This document shows, piece by piece, positions 44,395-52,241 of a stretch of DNA of 64,000 nt. The notes under the pieces were generated by a model, which was given only the letters and a program-made list of their open reading frames with translations, made no database searches and was not told the origin of the DNA. The translations under genes and the position numbers were made by a program. The stretch comes from Thermopolyspora sp040678635 (GTDB lineage: Bacteria; Actinomycetota; Actinomycetes; Streptosporangiales; Streptosporangiaceae): positions 62,001 through 126,000 of the forward strand of contig NZ_JBFATZ010000003.1 in NCBI RefSeq assembly GCF_040678635.1. Direction: 5' to 3'. Numbering within the stretch: the first letter of the stretch is position 1; each line of letters starts with the position of its first letter.

Positions 44395-44787
44395 GGGTCA
44401 CAAGGGTAACCCTCCTTACCCGATCACGCAGCGAAATTCCCCCACAATACGGACAGGCACCCCGAGCCTGACGTGCGCGAACATCATCCGAATGCCGGCA
44501 GAACCCCGTCCACACACTCGCCGACCACATCGACGACGCCCTGCTCCGCAAGATCCCAATTCGGTCCCGAGCCGCTCCACACGAATCCGCGACCGCCTCG
44601 GAGCTGAGTATCGTCCTCACCGACCACCAAACGCCCCACCGACCCCCGTCCTCGGCAAATGGCTCGGTCCAGCGGCGTCCACGCAGCGGAGATCCACCAT
44701 CGTCGCCAACGCGATATTACTCGTTTACCCTACCGATGCAATATCAGATGCACAGGCACTCCCCGGATCCTGCACAATGAGGCAGGA
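44395..44787. other. Intergenic region before tRNA-Arg; possible coding remnant
   Basis: These 393 bases contain no gene I can support. On the plus strand, around 44520-44630, a frame reads LADHIDDALLRKIPIRSRA, which looks protein-like but lacks start and context, so it may be a decayed fragment. The stretch 44708-44760 is AT-rich and probably holds the tRNA promoter, with an inverted GATATT and AATATC. Confidence 0.45.
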
Positions 44788-44861
44788 GCGCCCTTAGCTC
44801 AGCTGGATAGAGCACCGGACTTCTAATCCGACGGTCGCAGGTTCGAATCCTGCAGGGCGCG
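44788..44861 (+). tRNA. tRNA-Arg (TCT anticodon)
   Basis: A complete 74-base cloverleaf: acceptor GCGCCCT pairs with AGGGCGC, D arm GCTC/GAGC, anticodon loop CTTCTAA with TCT, T arm GCAGG-TTCGAAT-CCTGC, discriminator G. CCA is not encoded. Its 3' half is the presumed integration site of the mobile element that follows. Confidence 0.97.
44819..44861. other. Inferred left attachment site (attL) in the tRNA 3' half
   Basis: Tyrosine integrases of actinomycete elements recombine in the anticodon-to-3'-end part of a tRNA. Here the integrase gene lies immediately beyond the tRNA and points toward it. The exact core cannot be delimited because no second copy of the tRNA 3' half is visible up to 64000. 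Confidence 0.55.
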
Positions 44862-44882
44862 CGTTCCACGATCAGTATGAAA

Positions 44883-44918
44883 GAGCCCCTGACCTGCCCT
44901 AACGCCGGTCAGGGGCTC
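44883..44918. terminator. Terminator hairpin after tRNA-Arg
   Basis: GAGCCCCTGACC and GGTCAGGGGCTC form a perfect 12-bp stem with a 12-base loop, 21 bases after the tRNA. It can stop tRNA transcription and also separates it from the convergent integrase gene. Confidence 0.85.
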
Positions 44919-45007
44919 TCGTGTCGTAGGCGGTGGTGTGCGGCTGACAGCGGATGACTGCGGTTGGGTGTGCCAAATACGTGCGCAGATTCTGAAGCGA
45001 GCCCCGA

Positions 45008-46423
45008 TCACTCGAGGTCGTGCTTGAGTGCGTCGGCGATCCGTCGCTTGGCGATCTCGTCTTGCCCGCTGATGCACTTGGCGTAGGTCCTGAGCAACAC
45101 CTGGACGCTGTGGCCGGCCCACTCGGCGACCTGTGTCGGTGCGACCCCCGCGTTCAACCAGGTGGAGACGCAGGCATGCCGCAGGTCATAGACGCGTTTG
45201 GCCAGCGGAGAGGCGACCTCTTGCTCGGTGAGGGCCTGTTTCCTGGCCTTCGCCCAGACGCGCCGATAGGTGATGCTAGGCAGCTCTCCCCCACGCACCC
45301 CGGAGAACAGCCGGCCGTCGGCGGCCTTACCGTACGGTGCGGCCAGATGGGCGCGAAGGATCCTCACCAGTGCGGGCGGCATCGGCACGAGGCGGGTGTG
45401 ACCGTCCGCCCGGTGCTTCAGCGAACGCTCCTCGCGCAGAGTGCCGCCATCGGTCCACTCCCGCCCGGCGAACGGGGCCGCAGCGGCCAGGTGGAGTTCC
45501 CCCCACGCCTCATCGGTCTCCTTCTGTTCGCCGGTCCCGTTCAAGACCAGGGGTGGCAGGGTGATGTTGTGAACTCGCAGGTGGACGACTTCCTCTGGCC
45601 GAAGTCCCGCGTAGTACATCAGCGCGAAGAACGCCACCAGGCGCTCGCCGCTCGGTTTCTGTGCCCGGACGGCGTCAAGCAGAGCACGGGCTTGGGCGTG
45701 GTTGACGACGCTGCGGCGGTCTACCTCATGGGTGCTCTTCGGCGGTTTCCACTTGAGGCCTTTTAACGGGTTCTCCGGAAGAAGATTGAGTTCCACCGCG
45801 TAGTCCAGGGCGTTCTGCAGGATCGTCTTGTTCCGCAGAATCGTGCTCGTCGCAGCTCGCTTGCCGTCCAGCCGCGAGGTGGCCATGTCCAGCATCGCCC
45901 TCACCAGAGCGGGGTCATCGGCGAGCTCGGACATCGGCTTGGTGTTGGTCGACAGCCAGAGGAGAGCGGCGGCCACGGCACCGACGGCCCTCCCCCGCTG
46001 CTTGGTGTTGTAGGCCCATCGGCGCATAGCCGTACGGAGGATGATGTCGTCGGGCTTGCCACGCTCGCTCGCGAGCATGGCGGGGGTGGCGGCCATGAGT
46101 GCGCGGGCGATGTCTTGGCGGTACTTCGCCGATGCGCTCTTCCACTTCATGTCGACGAACTTGCAGGCGAAGTCGTACCAGCTCATGACCCGGCGATCCG
46201 TGCGGCCCCAGGAAATCGGCTCGCCGGTGAGGAGGCTGAACGCCTCTCCCTTGCGGGCAGCGGCTTGGATTTCGCCTCTGTAGGTGTCGGCCTGAGCTGC
46301 GTTCCGGAACGACTTGCGCCGCGGCTTCTTTCCGACCTTCCATCGCACGTAGTACGTGATGACCTTCTTGCCCCTGTAGACCTCGGTCTTGTAGACGCGG
46401 ACGTCGTAGGTGATGTCCTTCAT
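45008..46423 (-). CDS. int: Tyrosine site-specific integrase
   Basis: The 471-residue recombinase has an N-terminal arm-binding domain (about 1-60, ITYYVRWKVGKKPRRKSF), a SAM-like core-binding domain (about 85-220) and a catalytic domain (about 240-471). Visible catalytic residues: Arg in YYAGLRPEEVVHL, His-Arg region DLRHACVSTWLNAG, His in EWAGHS and nucleophile Tyr in VLLRTYAKC. It integrates the element into tRNA-Arg and, with Xis, excises it. ATG 46423 overlaps the xis stop (TGATG). Confidence 0.95.
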   Translation of the reverse strand: MKDITYDVRVYKTEVYRGKKVITYYVRWKVGKKPRRKSFRNAAQADTYRGEIQAAARKGEAFSLLTGEPISWGRTDRRVMSWYDFACKFVDMKWKSASAKYRQDIARALMAATPAMLASERGKPDDIILRTAMRRWAYNTKQRGRAVGAVAAALLWLSTNTKPMSELADDPALVRAMLDMATSRLDGKRAATSTILRNKTILQNALDYAVELNLLPENPLKGLKWKPPKSTHEVDRRSVVNHAQARALLDAVRAQKPSGERLVAFFALMYYAGLRPEEVVHLRVHNITLPPLVLNGTGEQKETDEAWGELHLAAAAPFAGREWTDGGTLREERSLKHRADGHTRLVPMPPALVRILRAHLAAPYGKAADGRLFSGVRGGELPSITYRRVWAKARKQALTEQEVASPLAKRVYDLRHACVSTWLNAGVAPTQVAEWAGHSVQVLLRTYAKCISGQDEIAKRRIADALKHDLE

Positions 46424-46617
46424 CAAGCGACTTCCTCGCGCTCCTTGAGCCAGCTCTCGTAGTCGCCGCGACGGACGCGAAGGTCGCCGTTGGGGAGCTT
46501 GAGGCAACGCGGCGCGCGCCCCTTCGCGCGCCAGTCGTAAAAGGTGCGCCGGTTGATCCGCAGGTCCTTGCAGATCTCATCGACCGTGAGTTTCTCCTCA
46601 GACTTGGCCGTGGCCAT
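46423..46617 (-). CDS. xis: Excisionase (MerR-like HTH)
   Basis: The 64-residue basic protein has a winged HTH of excisionase type: LTVDEICKDLRINRRTFYDWRAKGRAP, LKLPNGDLRVRRGDYESWL. AAGGAGG precedes ATG 46617. It directs the integrase toward excision. Coupled to int. Confidence 0.92.
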   Translation of the reverse strand: MATAKSEEKLTVDEICKDLRINRRTFYDWRAKGRAPRCLKLPNGDLRVRRGDYESWLKEREEVA

Positions 46618-46645
46618 GATGGTGGTGCCTCCTTTGACAGGTGGT

Positions 46646-46684
46646 GCGGCCCCGACGTGCTTTGGTCGGTTCGGTCGGGGCCGC
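46646..46684 (-). terminator. Hairpin in front of xis (attenuator or terminator)
   Basis: GCGGCCCCGAC (46646-46656) and GTCGGGGCCGC (46674-46684) form an 11-bp stem with a 17-base loop. It lies between the 50-residue gene and xis on the transcribed strand, so it could limit read-through into xis-int. Confidence 0.65.
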
Positions 46685-46716
46685 TTCTTATGTGTGAGCT
46701 GACGCGGTGCCGGTGG

Positions 46717-46869
46717 TCAGGGGAGTCGTGCCTCGATGTAGATGCGGACGTTGCGGCTGTTGCCGCGGCTGGGGTACGGCTCGCTGACCTCGATGACGTC
46801 GAGGGCGCGGGCGATCAGGTCGGCGGCCTGTTCGGCCTCCTCGGGCAGGGAGATGATGCGGATCTTCAT
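46717..46869 (-). CDS. 50-residue conserved-looking AICE protein
   Basis: ATG 46869 to TGA 46717. The peptide starts MKIRIISLPEEAEQAADLIARALDV and ends GNSRNVRIYIEARLP, a small alpha/beta pattern (strand, helix, strand) with good coding bias. GAGG lies four bases before the ATG. It sits between the replication genes and xis, a position often filled by short proteins in AICEs. Function unknown. Confidence 0.7.
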   Translation of the reverse strand: MKIRIISLPEEAEQAADLIARALDVIEVSEPYPSRGNSRNVRIYIEARLP

Positions 46870-47226
46870 GTGGACCTCGGAGTTCGGCTGGTCGTTACGG
46901 ACAGTGAGGGTTCAGGTCATGGGGTGAGGGCGGCGGCGCTCGTTCTGTGCGGGGAGGGCTGAAACATCGCCACACCTCCGCACCTCCGCACGACCGGTTC
47001 TGACCAGGGCGGATGGCTGCGGAGATAGAAAGTTCTGGAGGGGGGCCACCTCCGCAGCGGCGGCCCATCTCCGCAGAATCTGCGGAGATCGGGAGATGGA
47101 CCTCCGCGCCCTTCCAAGATCTCCGCAGGTGTTTGCGCAGGCGAGAAGAGAGTGTGCGGAGATGCGGAGATGCGGAGATGTTTCAGCGGTTCTCCGGTGT
47201 GAACCGGCCTTGCGGCCGTGGTGTGC
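46870..47226. other. Iteron-bearing intergenic region (candidate origin or control region)
   Basis: No gene is seen in these 357 bases between the end of the helicase gene and the start of the 50-residue gene. It carries seven copies of the TGCGGAGAT iteron and four ACCTCCGC partial copies. Its place between the replication and excision modules suits a replication origin or an operator for xis-int. Confidence 0.6.
47018..47179. repeat. Cluster of TGCGGAGAT iterons
   Basis: Exact copies: plus strand at 47018, 47081, 47155, 47163 and 47171; minus strand (ATCTCCGCA) at 47067 and 47119. The last three plus copies overlap with an 8-base period. The copies at 47067-47077 and 47079-47089 form a perfect palindrome of 11-bp arms around one base. 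Confidence 0.9.
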
Positions 47227-48855
47227 TCACGCATGGTGTTCGACCCAGAAGACGTTGCGGTCGCCGCGGTCGTTCTTGGCCGAGCGGATGACGTACGGCC
47301 CGCGCCAGCGGCCGACCTGCCCGGTCAGCAGCCGGCCCAGCGATAGCGGGTTGGGCAGGCGGCCGGTGTGGGTGGTGATGAACTGGCCGTCCCAGGTGTC
47401 GAGCTCCTGACCGTCGGCGTGGTCGGGTTCGGCCGAGCGGCGCAGTTCGGCGGCGGTCATCGGCGTGGCGCCGTGCAGCTGGTGCCAGCAGGCCAGGAAC
47501 GCGCGCCAGCGGGACTCGTCCTCGTCGATGGCGGCCACGTCGGCGGCGTTGGTCAGGAAGCCGTCGATGCCGTGGTGGGCCAGGAAGCCGCCCAGGGCCT
47601 GGGCCCAGGGGGTGAACTGGCGCATCGACAGGCCGGCGGCGCGGGGTGCGCCATGGCCGGTCCAGTCCAGGACCAGGATGAGCAGGTGGCGCAGCACGGT
47701 GTGCTGGTTGGCCGGGATGGTGATCCACTGGTCCAGGTGCGGGATGCCGAAGCGGGACTGGTCGCGCTGGTCGGGGCGGGGCATGTCGGGGTCCAGGTGC
47801 ACGCGGACGGTGCGCGAGGCCATGTCGCCGCCGACCTGGAGGTTGTTGCCGGTGGCCATCCACAGCCGGTCGTTGACGGTGGCGATGGTGCGCGAGGCGC
47901 CCAGCTGGCGGTCGGACCAGACGCCGGTGGTCAGCAGCAGGGCCAGGGTGGGTGAGTCGATGACGGTGCCTTCGGCCAGGTTGTCCCAGACCACGACGCC
48001 GACCTGTTCGGCCAGCACGGCGGTGATGCTCTTGCGCAGTTCCTCTTCGGCGTAGGCCCAGGGGATGACGCGCTGGCCGTACAGCATGCCGGGGCCGCCG
48101 GTGAGGATGGACTTGCCCGAGGCGGGCATGGTCGCGTCGATCAGCGCGAACGGCGCAAGGCTCCGGGTGAAGTGCCGCAGGATCGGTGTGACCAGCAGCG
48201 CCACATAGTTGGCCCGGTCGGCCGGCCCGGCCCAGGGGAAGTCCCGCAGGAACCGGTTCAGCAGGAACTCGCGGGCCGCGCGCACCTGCTCGGGTGTGGG
48301 CCGGTCGGGCACCGGCGGCATGGCGACGCGGGCCGCCAGATACAGCCCGGTGGCGGGGTCGTAGCCAGGGGTCTGCAGCAGGGTGCCGTCGCGGCGCAGC
48401 ACGGGTGCCCCGATCACCCCGCGCAGCGGCGGGACGCCGGGCCAGGTCTTTCCGGCCAGTACCGAGGCGAGGATGTCGCGGGGCGGGGTGACCTCCTCCT
48501 CAAACAGCTCCACCCCGGCACCGGCGGCACCGGCACCGCCCGCTTCACCGGTGCCGGTGCCGGTGCCGCCGCCCTCGCGCAAGCCGCCGGATTTGCGGGC
48601 GCGCAGCCGGTAGACGTAGGCGTGTTCGGCCAGCAGCCCGGCCAGGGTGGCGGGGGTGAGGGTGCTGGCGGTGACCGGGAGCGGGCAGTCCTCGTCGGCG
48701 GCCGGGCTGACCAGGCCGCCGGAGACGGTTTCCATGTGCACCAGCGCGCCGCCGGCGACATAGGTGTCGGGCAGCAGCCGGTCGGCCAGCGCGGCCTTCA
48801 GCACCCGGATGGTCTCGGGCCCGGATCCGATCTGCACGTGCGGGGTGCGGCTCAC
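47227..48855 (-). CDS. AICE replication ATPase/helicase-like protein
   Basis: The 542-residue protein has an N-terminal region of about 180 residues, including a Gly/Ala/Glu-rich linker. A P-loop NTPase core follows: Walker A ATMPASGKSIL (about 240), Walker B VGVVVWDNL (about 290), sensor RLWMATGNNLQVGGD and an arginine in MASRTVRV. A winged C-terminal part (about 470-542: SLGRLLTGQVGRWRGPYVIRSAK) completes it. Its partner is the prim-pol next to it (GTGA overlap), so together they likely unwind and prime the excised circle. Not the classic RepSA. Confidence 0.78.
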   Translation of the reverse strand: MSRTPHVQIGSGPETIRVLKAALADRLLPDTYVAGGALVHMETVSGGLVSPAADEDCPLPVTASTLTPATLAGLLAEHAYVYRLRARKSGGLREGGGTGTGTGEAGGAGAAGAGVELFEEEVTPPRDILASVLAGKTWPGVPPLRGVIGAPVLRRDGTLLQTPGYDPATGLYLAARVAMPPVPDRPTPEQVRAAREFLLNRFLRDFPWAGPADRANYVALLVTPILRHFTRSLAPFALIDATMPASGKSILTGGPGMLYGQRVIPWAYAEEELRKSITAVLAEQVGVVVWDNLAEGTVIDSPTLALLLTTGVWSDRQLGASRTIATVNDRLWMATGNNLQVGGDMASRTVRVHLDPDMPRPDQRDQSRFGIPHLDQWITIPANQHTVLRHLLILVLDWTGHGAPRAAGLSMRQFTPWAQALGGFLAHHGIDGFLTNAADVAAIDEDESRWRAFLACWHQLHGATPMTAAELRRSAEPDHADGQELDTWDGQFITTHTGRLPNPLSLGRLLTGQVGRWRGPYVIRSAKNDRGDRNVFWVEHHA

Positions 48856-49754
48856 GCGGCCACCTTCCGCGGCCGCCTGGCCCCCGCGCGCAGCCCGGAG
48901 GCGATGGTGCGGCGGGCCTCGCCGGGCCGCTGCCCCACCGCGATCGCGGCCTGGGCGAGCCAGGCGATCACATCGGCCTCATCCAGCTCGCCGCCGGCGA
49001 CCAACTGGCCGAGGGCGACCGAGGCGTGGTAGAGCGCGTTGTTGTGCCCGTTAGGCGGCGAGCCGGTCACCCGCCCGATTTCGGCCAGCACCGCCGACCG
49101 CAGGTAGGCGCCGCGCCGGTCGGCGGCGACCGGCACCGTCACCGGATGCTGCGGCGGCAGCGGCGGCCGGCGCAGCCGCTCGGCCAGCCAGCCGGGCAGC
49201 GGCGCGGGGGGCGCGGGGTGGATGACCTGGTAGGCGCCGGCCCCGTCGGGCAGATCGACGACGCTGCCGGGGCCGACGACGTAGCCGCCGCTCGCGCGGG
49301 TGTCGATTTTCCAGCCCAGGCCGCCGCCGTCCTCGCCCCGGGTGTTGCCCAGCTCGACGCCGCCGGGGGCGGTGTAGTACAGGTGCATGCCGCCCAGCCG
49401 GGTCCGCACGCTGAAGGTCTCCCAGGTCGGCAGCGGCTGCCCGGCCCGCTCGCATACCACCGCCAGCACGTCCGCGCCGTCGGCCACCCCGGGCAGATCC
49501 CACTGCGGGGGCGGGACCTCGCCGGGCTTGGCCACGTCCAGGTCGAGCACGACCAGACGCGAGGGGCCGCAGGCGATCCCGATGTTGTACGGTGCCCGCG
49601 CCCACCACCGGCGGACCGTGGCCGGGTCGGTGGTGGCCTTCCTGGTCCACCGCCAGCCCGCCAGCGGGACCTTGTCACCGCACGCGAGCGGGAAGACATG
49701 CCAGCCGCGGGCGGCGGCGGCCAGCGCGAACCGCAACCTCGAATGAGTGCTCAC
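48852..49754 (-). CDS. Bifunctional DNA primase/polymerase (Prim-Pol, RepPP)
   Basis: The 300-residue protein begins with LAAAARGWHVFPLACGDKVPL and shows the archaeo-eukaryotic primase motifs: hhDhD in VVLDLDVAKPG (about 70), the sxH-like GGMHLYY (about 127) and hD in GWKIDTRASGGYVVGPGS (about 150). The C-terminal part is a helical tail (RGAYLRSAVLAEIGRVTGSPPNGHNNAL) common in AICE Prim-Pols. It synthesises primers and extends them during AICE replication. GTG 49754 overlaps the stop of the upstream gene. Confidence 0.92.
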   Translation of the reverse strand: MSTHSRLRFALAAAARGWHVFPLACGDKVPLAGWRWTRKATTDPATVRRWWARAPYNIGIACGPSRLVVLDLDVAKPGEVPPPQWDLPGVADGADVLAVVCERAGQPLPTWETFSVRTRLGGMHLYYTAPGGVELGNTRGEDGGGLGWKIDTRASGGYVVGPGSVVDLPDGAGAYQVIHPAPPAPLPGWLAERLRRPPLPPQHPVTVPVAADRRGAYLRSAVLAEIGRVTGSPPNGHNNALYHASVALGQLVAGGELDEADVIAWLAQAAIAVGQRPGEARRTIASGLRAGARRPRKVAA

Positions 49755-49996
49755 CGGCCCGTCACCTCGGGCAGGCGGCGAAGGCCCCGGAACGGGCGCA
49801 CCACCAGCTCGCCGCCGGCGCGGCGGATCAGCACGTTACGCGGCCCGGTGCCGTGCGCCGGGATCGCCGGACCCGAGGGGGTGGCCGGAGCGATGCGCGG
49901 GCCGGGCCGGTCGCCGGGGCGGATCGGCGGCCCCCAGGACGCCGGCACGACCACGGGCCGGCCGCGTTCCAGATAGGTGCGTCCGATCATGCTCAT
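49751..49996 (-). CDS. Hypothetical AICE protein (81 residues)
   Basis: Basic, Pro/Gly-rich protein with no recognised domain; a conserved-looking end GELVVRPFRGLRRLPEVTGR. AAGGAGG lies four bases before ATG 49996 (ATG 49990 is an alternative). It is coupled to prim-pol by a GTGA overlap and so belongs to the replication operon. Function unknown. Confidence 0.65.
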   Translation of the reverse strand: MSMIGRTYLERGRPVVVPASWGPPIRPGDRPGPRIAPATPSGPAIPAHGTGPRNVLIRRAGGELVVRPFRGLRRLPEVTGR

Positions 49997-50044
49997 GAAG
50001 CCTCCTTGCGGTGTGGTCGACGGGTGGGCGAGGCCGCGGGGAGT

Positions 50045-50308
50045 TCACGCCCCTGAATCGGTCGGGGTCTCCAGGGAGGCGATCCACTCCTCGGCCGCGA
50101 TGGCCTGGCGGTGGGCGTCGTCGATGAGGTCGGCCAGGTGGGTGCGCAGACGCCGCAGGGCGGCGTCGATGCGGGCGGCGGTCTTGCGGGCGGTCTCGTC
50201 GGGGCAGGTACGGCCCAGCTCCAGCAGGACGCCGGCGTCGGCGTCGGGCAGACGGGCCAGCAGCGTGCCGATCGCCTCGGCCTCGGAGATCTCGCGTCGG
50301 CCGGTCAT
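50045..50308 (-). CDS. Hypothetical helical protein (87 residues)
   Basis: Mostly helical, acidic N-terminal half (REISEAEAIGTLLARLPDADAGVLLEL) and a helical C-terminal half (IDAALRRLRTHLADLIDDAHRQAIAAEEWIASLE). No family recognised. It overlaps the PycTM-like gene by four bases (ATGA), so the two proteins may act together. Confidence 0.7.
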   Translation of the reverse strand: MTGRREISEAEAIGTLLARLPDADAGVLLELGRTCPDETARKTAARIDAALRRLRTHLADLIDDAHRQAIAAEEWIASLETPTDSGA

Positions 50309-50817
50309 GCGGTCACCGCCGGCGCCAACGCGGCGGCGAGCACGAGCAGGGCGGCCAGCAGCAGATCGACCGCCAGGCGCAGCCTGCGGTACTTGTCCCG
50401 GGCGATCCGCGACAGCAGCAGCAGTTCGGCGGCGGCCTGGCGGCACTGGTCCTCAATCAGGATCGGCACCTGCTCCAGGACCTCCTCGGCGCCGCGGGCG
50501 CCCGCGATCGCCGCGAATCCGACCGCGCCCTTGCGGGGGACGCGCGGGCGGATGATGGCCAGCAGCAGCCCGGCGGCGGCGACGAGCAGCCCGGCGGCGC
50601 CGACGGTCAGAGCCTTGGACAGCAGGGGCACGGTCGCCACGGTCGCGGCCGCCGACACCACCGCGACGGCGGCCCCGGCCCATCCGATCAACGCCGACGC
50701 CTTGGCGTCGATACGGGTCAGCTCGGTACGCACCGAGCCGGTCTCGCCTCGCAGGGCGTGCAAGACGCCGACGGTGAGCCGCTGCCCGCAGGCCTGCGGC
50801 TCGGCTGTGTGGGTCAT
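50305..50817 (-). CDS. Pycsar-effector-like two-helix membrane protein (DUF5706/PycTM family)
   Basis: The 170-residue protein has a helix with RTELTRIDAKASALIGWAGAA, the DAKAS motif typical of this family, two hydrophobic segments (about 46-65 and 70-90), IRPRVPRKGAVGF, a cytoplasmic region and a C-terminal hydrophobic helix (RLAVDLLLAALLVLAAAL). Family members depolarise the membrane after cyclic-CMP/UMP binding in Pycsar anti-phage defence. No pyrimidine cyclase gene is adjacent. ATG 50817 is chosen; an AGGAGG lies eleven bases upstream. It may be a defence effector or a transfer-linked membrane protein. Confidence 0.7.
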   Translation of the reverse strand: MTHTAEPQACGQRLTVGVLHALRGETGSVRTELTRIDAKASALIGWAGAAVAVVSAAATVATVPLLSKALTVGAAGLLVAAAGLLLAIIRPRVPRKGAVGFAAIAGARGAEEVLEQVPILIEDQCRQAAAELLLLSRIARDKYRRLRLAVDLLLAALLVLAAALAPAVTA

Positions 50818-50926
50818 GATGGAGACGCCTCCTGAATCTGCCTGATCTGCATGGATGGGGGTTGCGGGCGCGTCCGGCGTGAACCGGTCTTGGCGGATGG
50901 TCACGCTGGTACGCGCCCGTCTGCGG

Positions 50927-51964
50927 TTACTGGATGATCGGCTTGTCGACGTCGCGGTGGTGAACGCGAACGTCGACCCCGGTGGCGGCGAGCTCGTCGG
51001 CCAGGGCGCGGGCGATCACGACCGAGCGGTGGCGGCCGCCGGCGCATCCGGCGCCGACGCGGACGCTCTGGCCGGTGGCGGCCAGCAGCTCGCGCACGCA
51101 CGCGGCGGTGTGGTCGACGACCTGCCGCACGCCCGGGGTGGACAGCACGTGCTCGTACACGGCCGGGTCCAGCCCGGTCATGGCGCGCATGGCCGGGCTG
51201 GCGTGCGGGTTGCGGAACAGCCGCCTACCGTCGAGGACGATGTCGGCCTCGGGCGGGGCGGCGTGGCCGTAGCCGAAGGAGGTGACCTCGACCGGCGGGC
51301 AGCCGAGCAGGTCCTTCAGCAGCTGCTGGTGGGCGGGGAACACGTCCCCGCCGAAGACCTCCTCCAGGAAACAGGTCAAGGCGACGTAGTTGCCGGCGGG
51401 CAGCCACGCCGCGTCGCTGGCGTCGTCGGCGGGGACCGGGTGCGGGAACGCGCCGTAGTCGACGGTGCCGATGTCGGCCCGGCAGGGCACGGTGACCATC
51501 CACGCCTCATCGCTGGCGCGGGGGTCGGGGACGTAGCGGGCGGGCAGCGCCTGCCAGTGGATGCCGGGGAAGGTCAGGCCGGTCTCCTCGGCGAGCTCGC
51601 GCACCGCCGCCCGCAGCGGGGTCTCGCCGGGGTCGACGGCGCCGCCGGGCAGCGCCCAGCCGTGGCCGTCGGCGCGCTCGACCATCAGCAGCACGCGGCA
51701 TCCGTCGGTGGTGGTGGCGGTCACCACGGCGTCGGCGCACAGCTGCTCGCCCCAGTGCCCCAGCTGATTTCTGCCGTGCCGGATCCCGGTCGGGGCGTGC
51801 GGGTTGAGCGGGCGGCCGTCGACCACGGCGAAGGGGATCGCCGCGTGCTTGAGCCGCTCGGTCCAGTCGATCCGGGTCGGGTCGGTCTCGGGGTCGGCCC
51901 AGCCCTCGGTGACGCCGCGGGTCAGGACGTCGGGGTGGGTGAAAGTGATCTCGGTGTGGTCCAC
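50927..51964 (-). CDS. Fusion of NUDIX hydrolase and RapZ C-terminal domain
   Basis: The 345-residue protein has an N-terminal segment (about 1-60), a NUDIX domain (about 60-205) with a complete box (GAVDPGE, then RELAEETGL), and a RapZ C-terminal domain (about 225-345) with TSFGYGHA and GCAGGRHRSVVIARALADEL, ending VHHRDVDKP. RapZ-C binds GlcNAc-6-phosphate in E. coli; NUDIX enzymes cleave nucleoside diphosphate linkages. The P-loop kinase half of RapZ is missing. AGGAGGAA lies seven bases before GTG 51964. A separate RapZ-C gene lies at 61060-62328. The fusion suggests nucleotide-linked signalling; the substrate is unknown. Confidence 0.82.
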   Translation of the reverse strand: MDHTEITFTHPDVLTRGVTEGWADPETDPTRIDWTERLKHAAIPFAVVDGRPLNPHAPTGIRHGRNQLGHWGEQLCADAVVTATTTDGCRVLLMVERADGHGWALPGGAVDPGETPLRAAVRELAEETGLTFPGIHWQALPARYVPDPRASDEAWMVTVPCRADIGTVDYGAFPHPVPADDASDAAWLPAGNYVALTCFLEEVFGGDVFPAHQQLLKDLLGCPPVEVTSFGYGHAAPPEADIVLDGRRLFRNPHASPAMRAMTGLDPAVYEHVLSTPGVRQVVDHTAACVRELLAATGQSVRVGAGCAGGRHRSVVIARALADELAATGVDVRVHHRDVDKPIIQ

Positions 51965-51989
51965 GTGGTTCCTCCTGTGGTGACGGTGG

Positions 51990-52240
51990 GTGATGAACGG
52001 GTGGTGCTCGGTCGGGACGGTCCCCTTGGAGCCCAGGGGCCGGCCGGCGAGCCGGGCGGAGCGGGGTGGGGGAGGCCGGGAGGTGGGGGTGACGGGCCTG
52101 CGGGCGGGCCTTGGAGGGGGGGTCGTGGGGGTCCCCCACCTCCCCCACATCGGCCGTCCGCCCTGGTGGCTCGGGGATGGGGGACCCCGGGGGAGGGTTG
52201 GGGGCCGGGGGAGGTCCCCCGGGGGACTCCCCCGGGGGAG
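51990..52240. repeat. G-run-rich spacer with nested hairpins
   Basis: The plus strand has more than fifteen runs of four or more G or C in 250 bases. They include CCCCCGGGGGACTCCCCCG near 52217-52235, which can form stacked hairpins or quadruplexes. It follows the stop of traB and precedes the NUDIX-RapZ gene. It probably terminates traB transcription. Confidence 0.6.
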
Positions 52241-52241
52241 G

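Noticed and set aside
44520..44640. Protein-like stretch LADHIDDALLRKIPIRSRA upstream of tRNA-Arg
   Set aside because: No start, no ribosome site and too short to assign; noted only as possible remnant.
47018..47179. CRISPR array
   Set aside because: Repeats are only 9 bases, in both orientations, without constant spacers; they are iterons.
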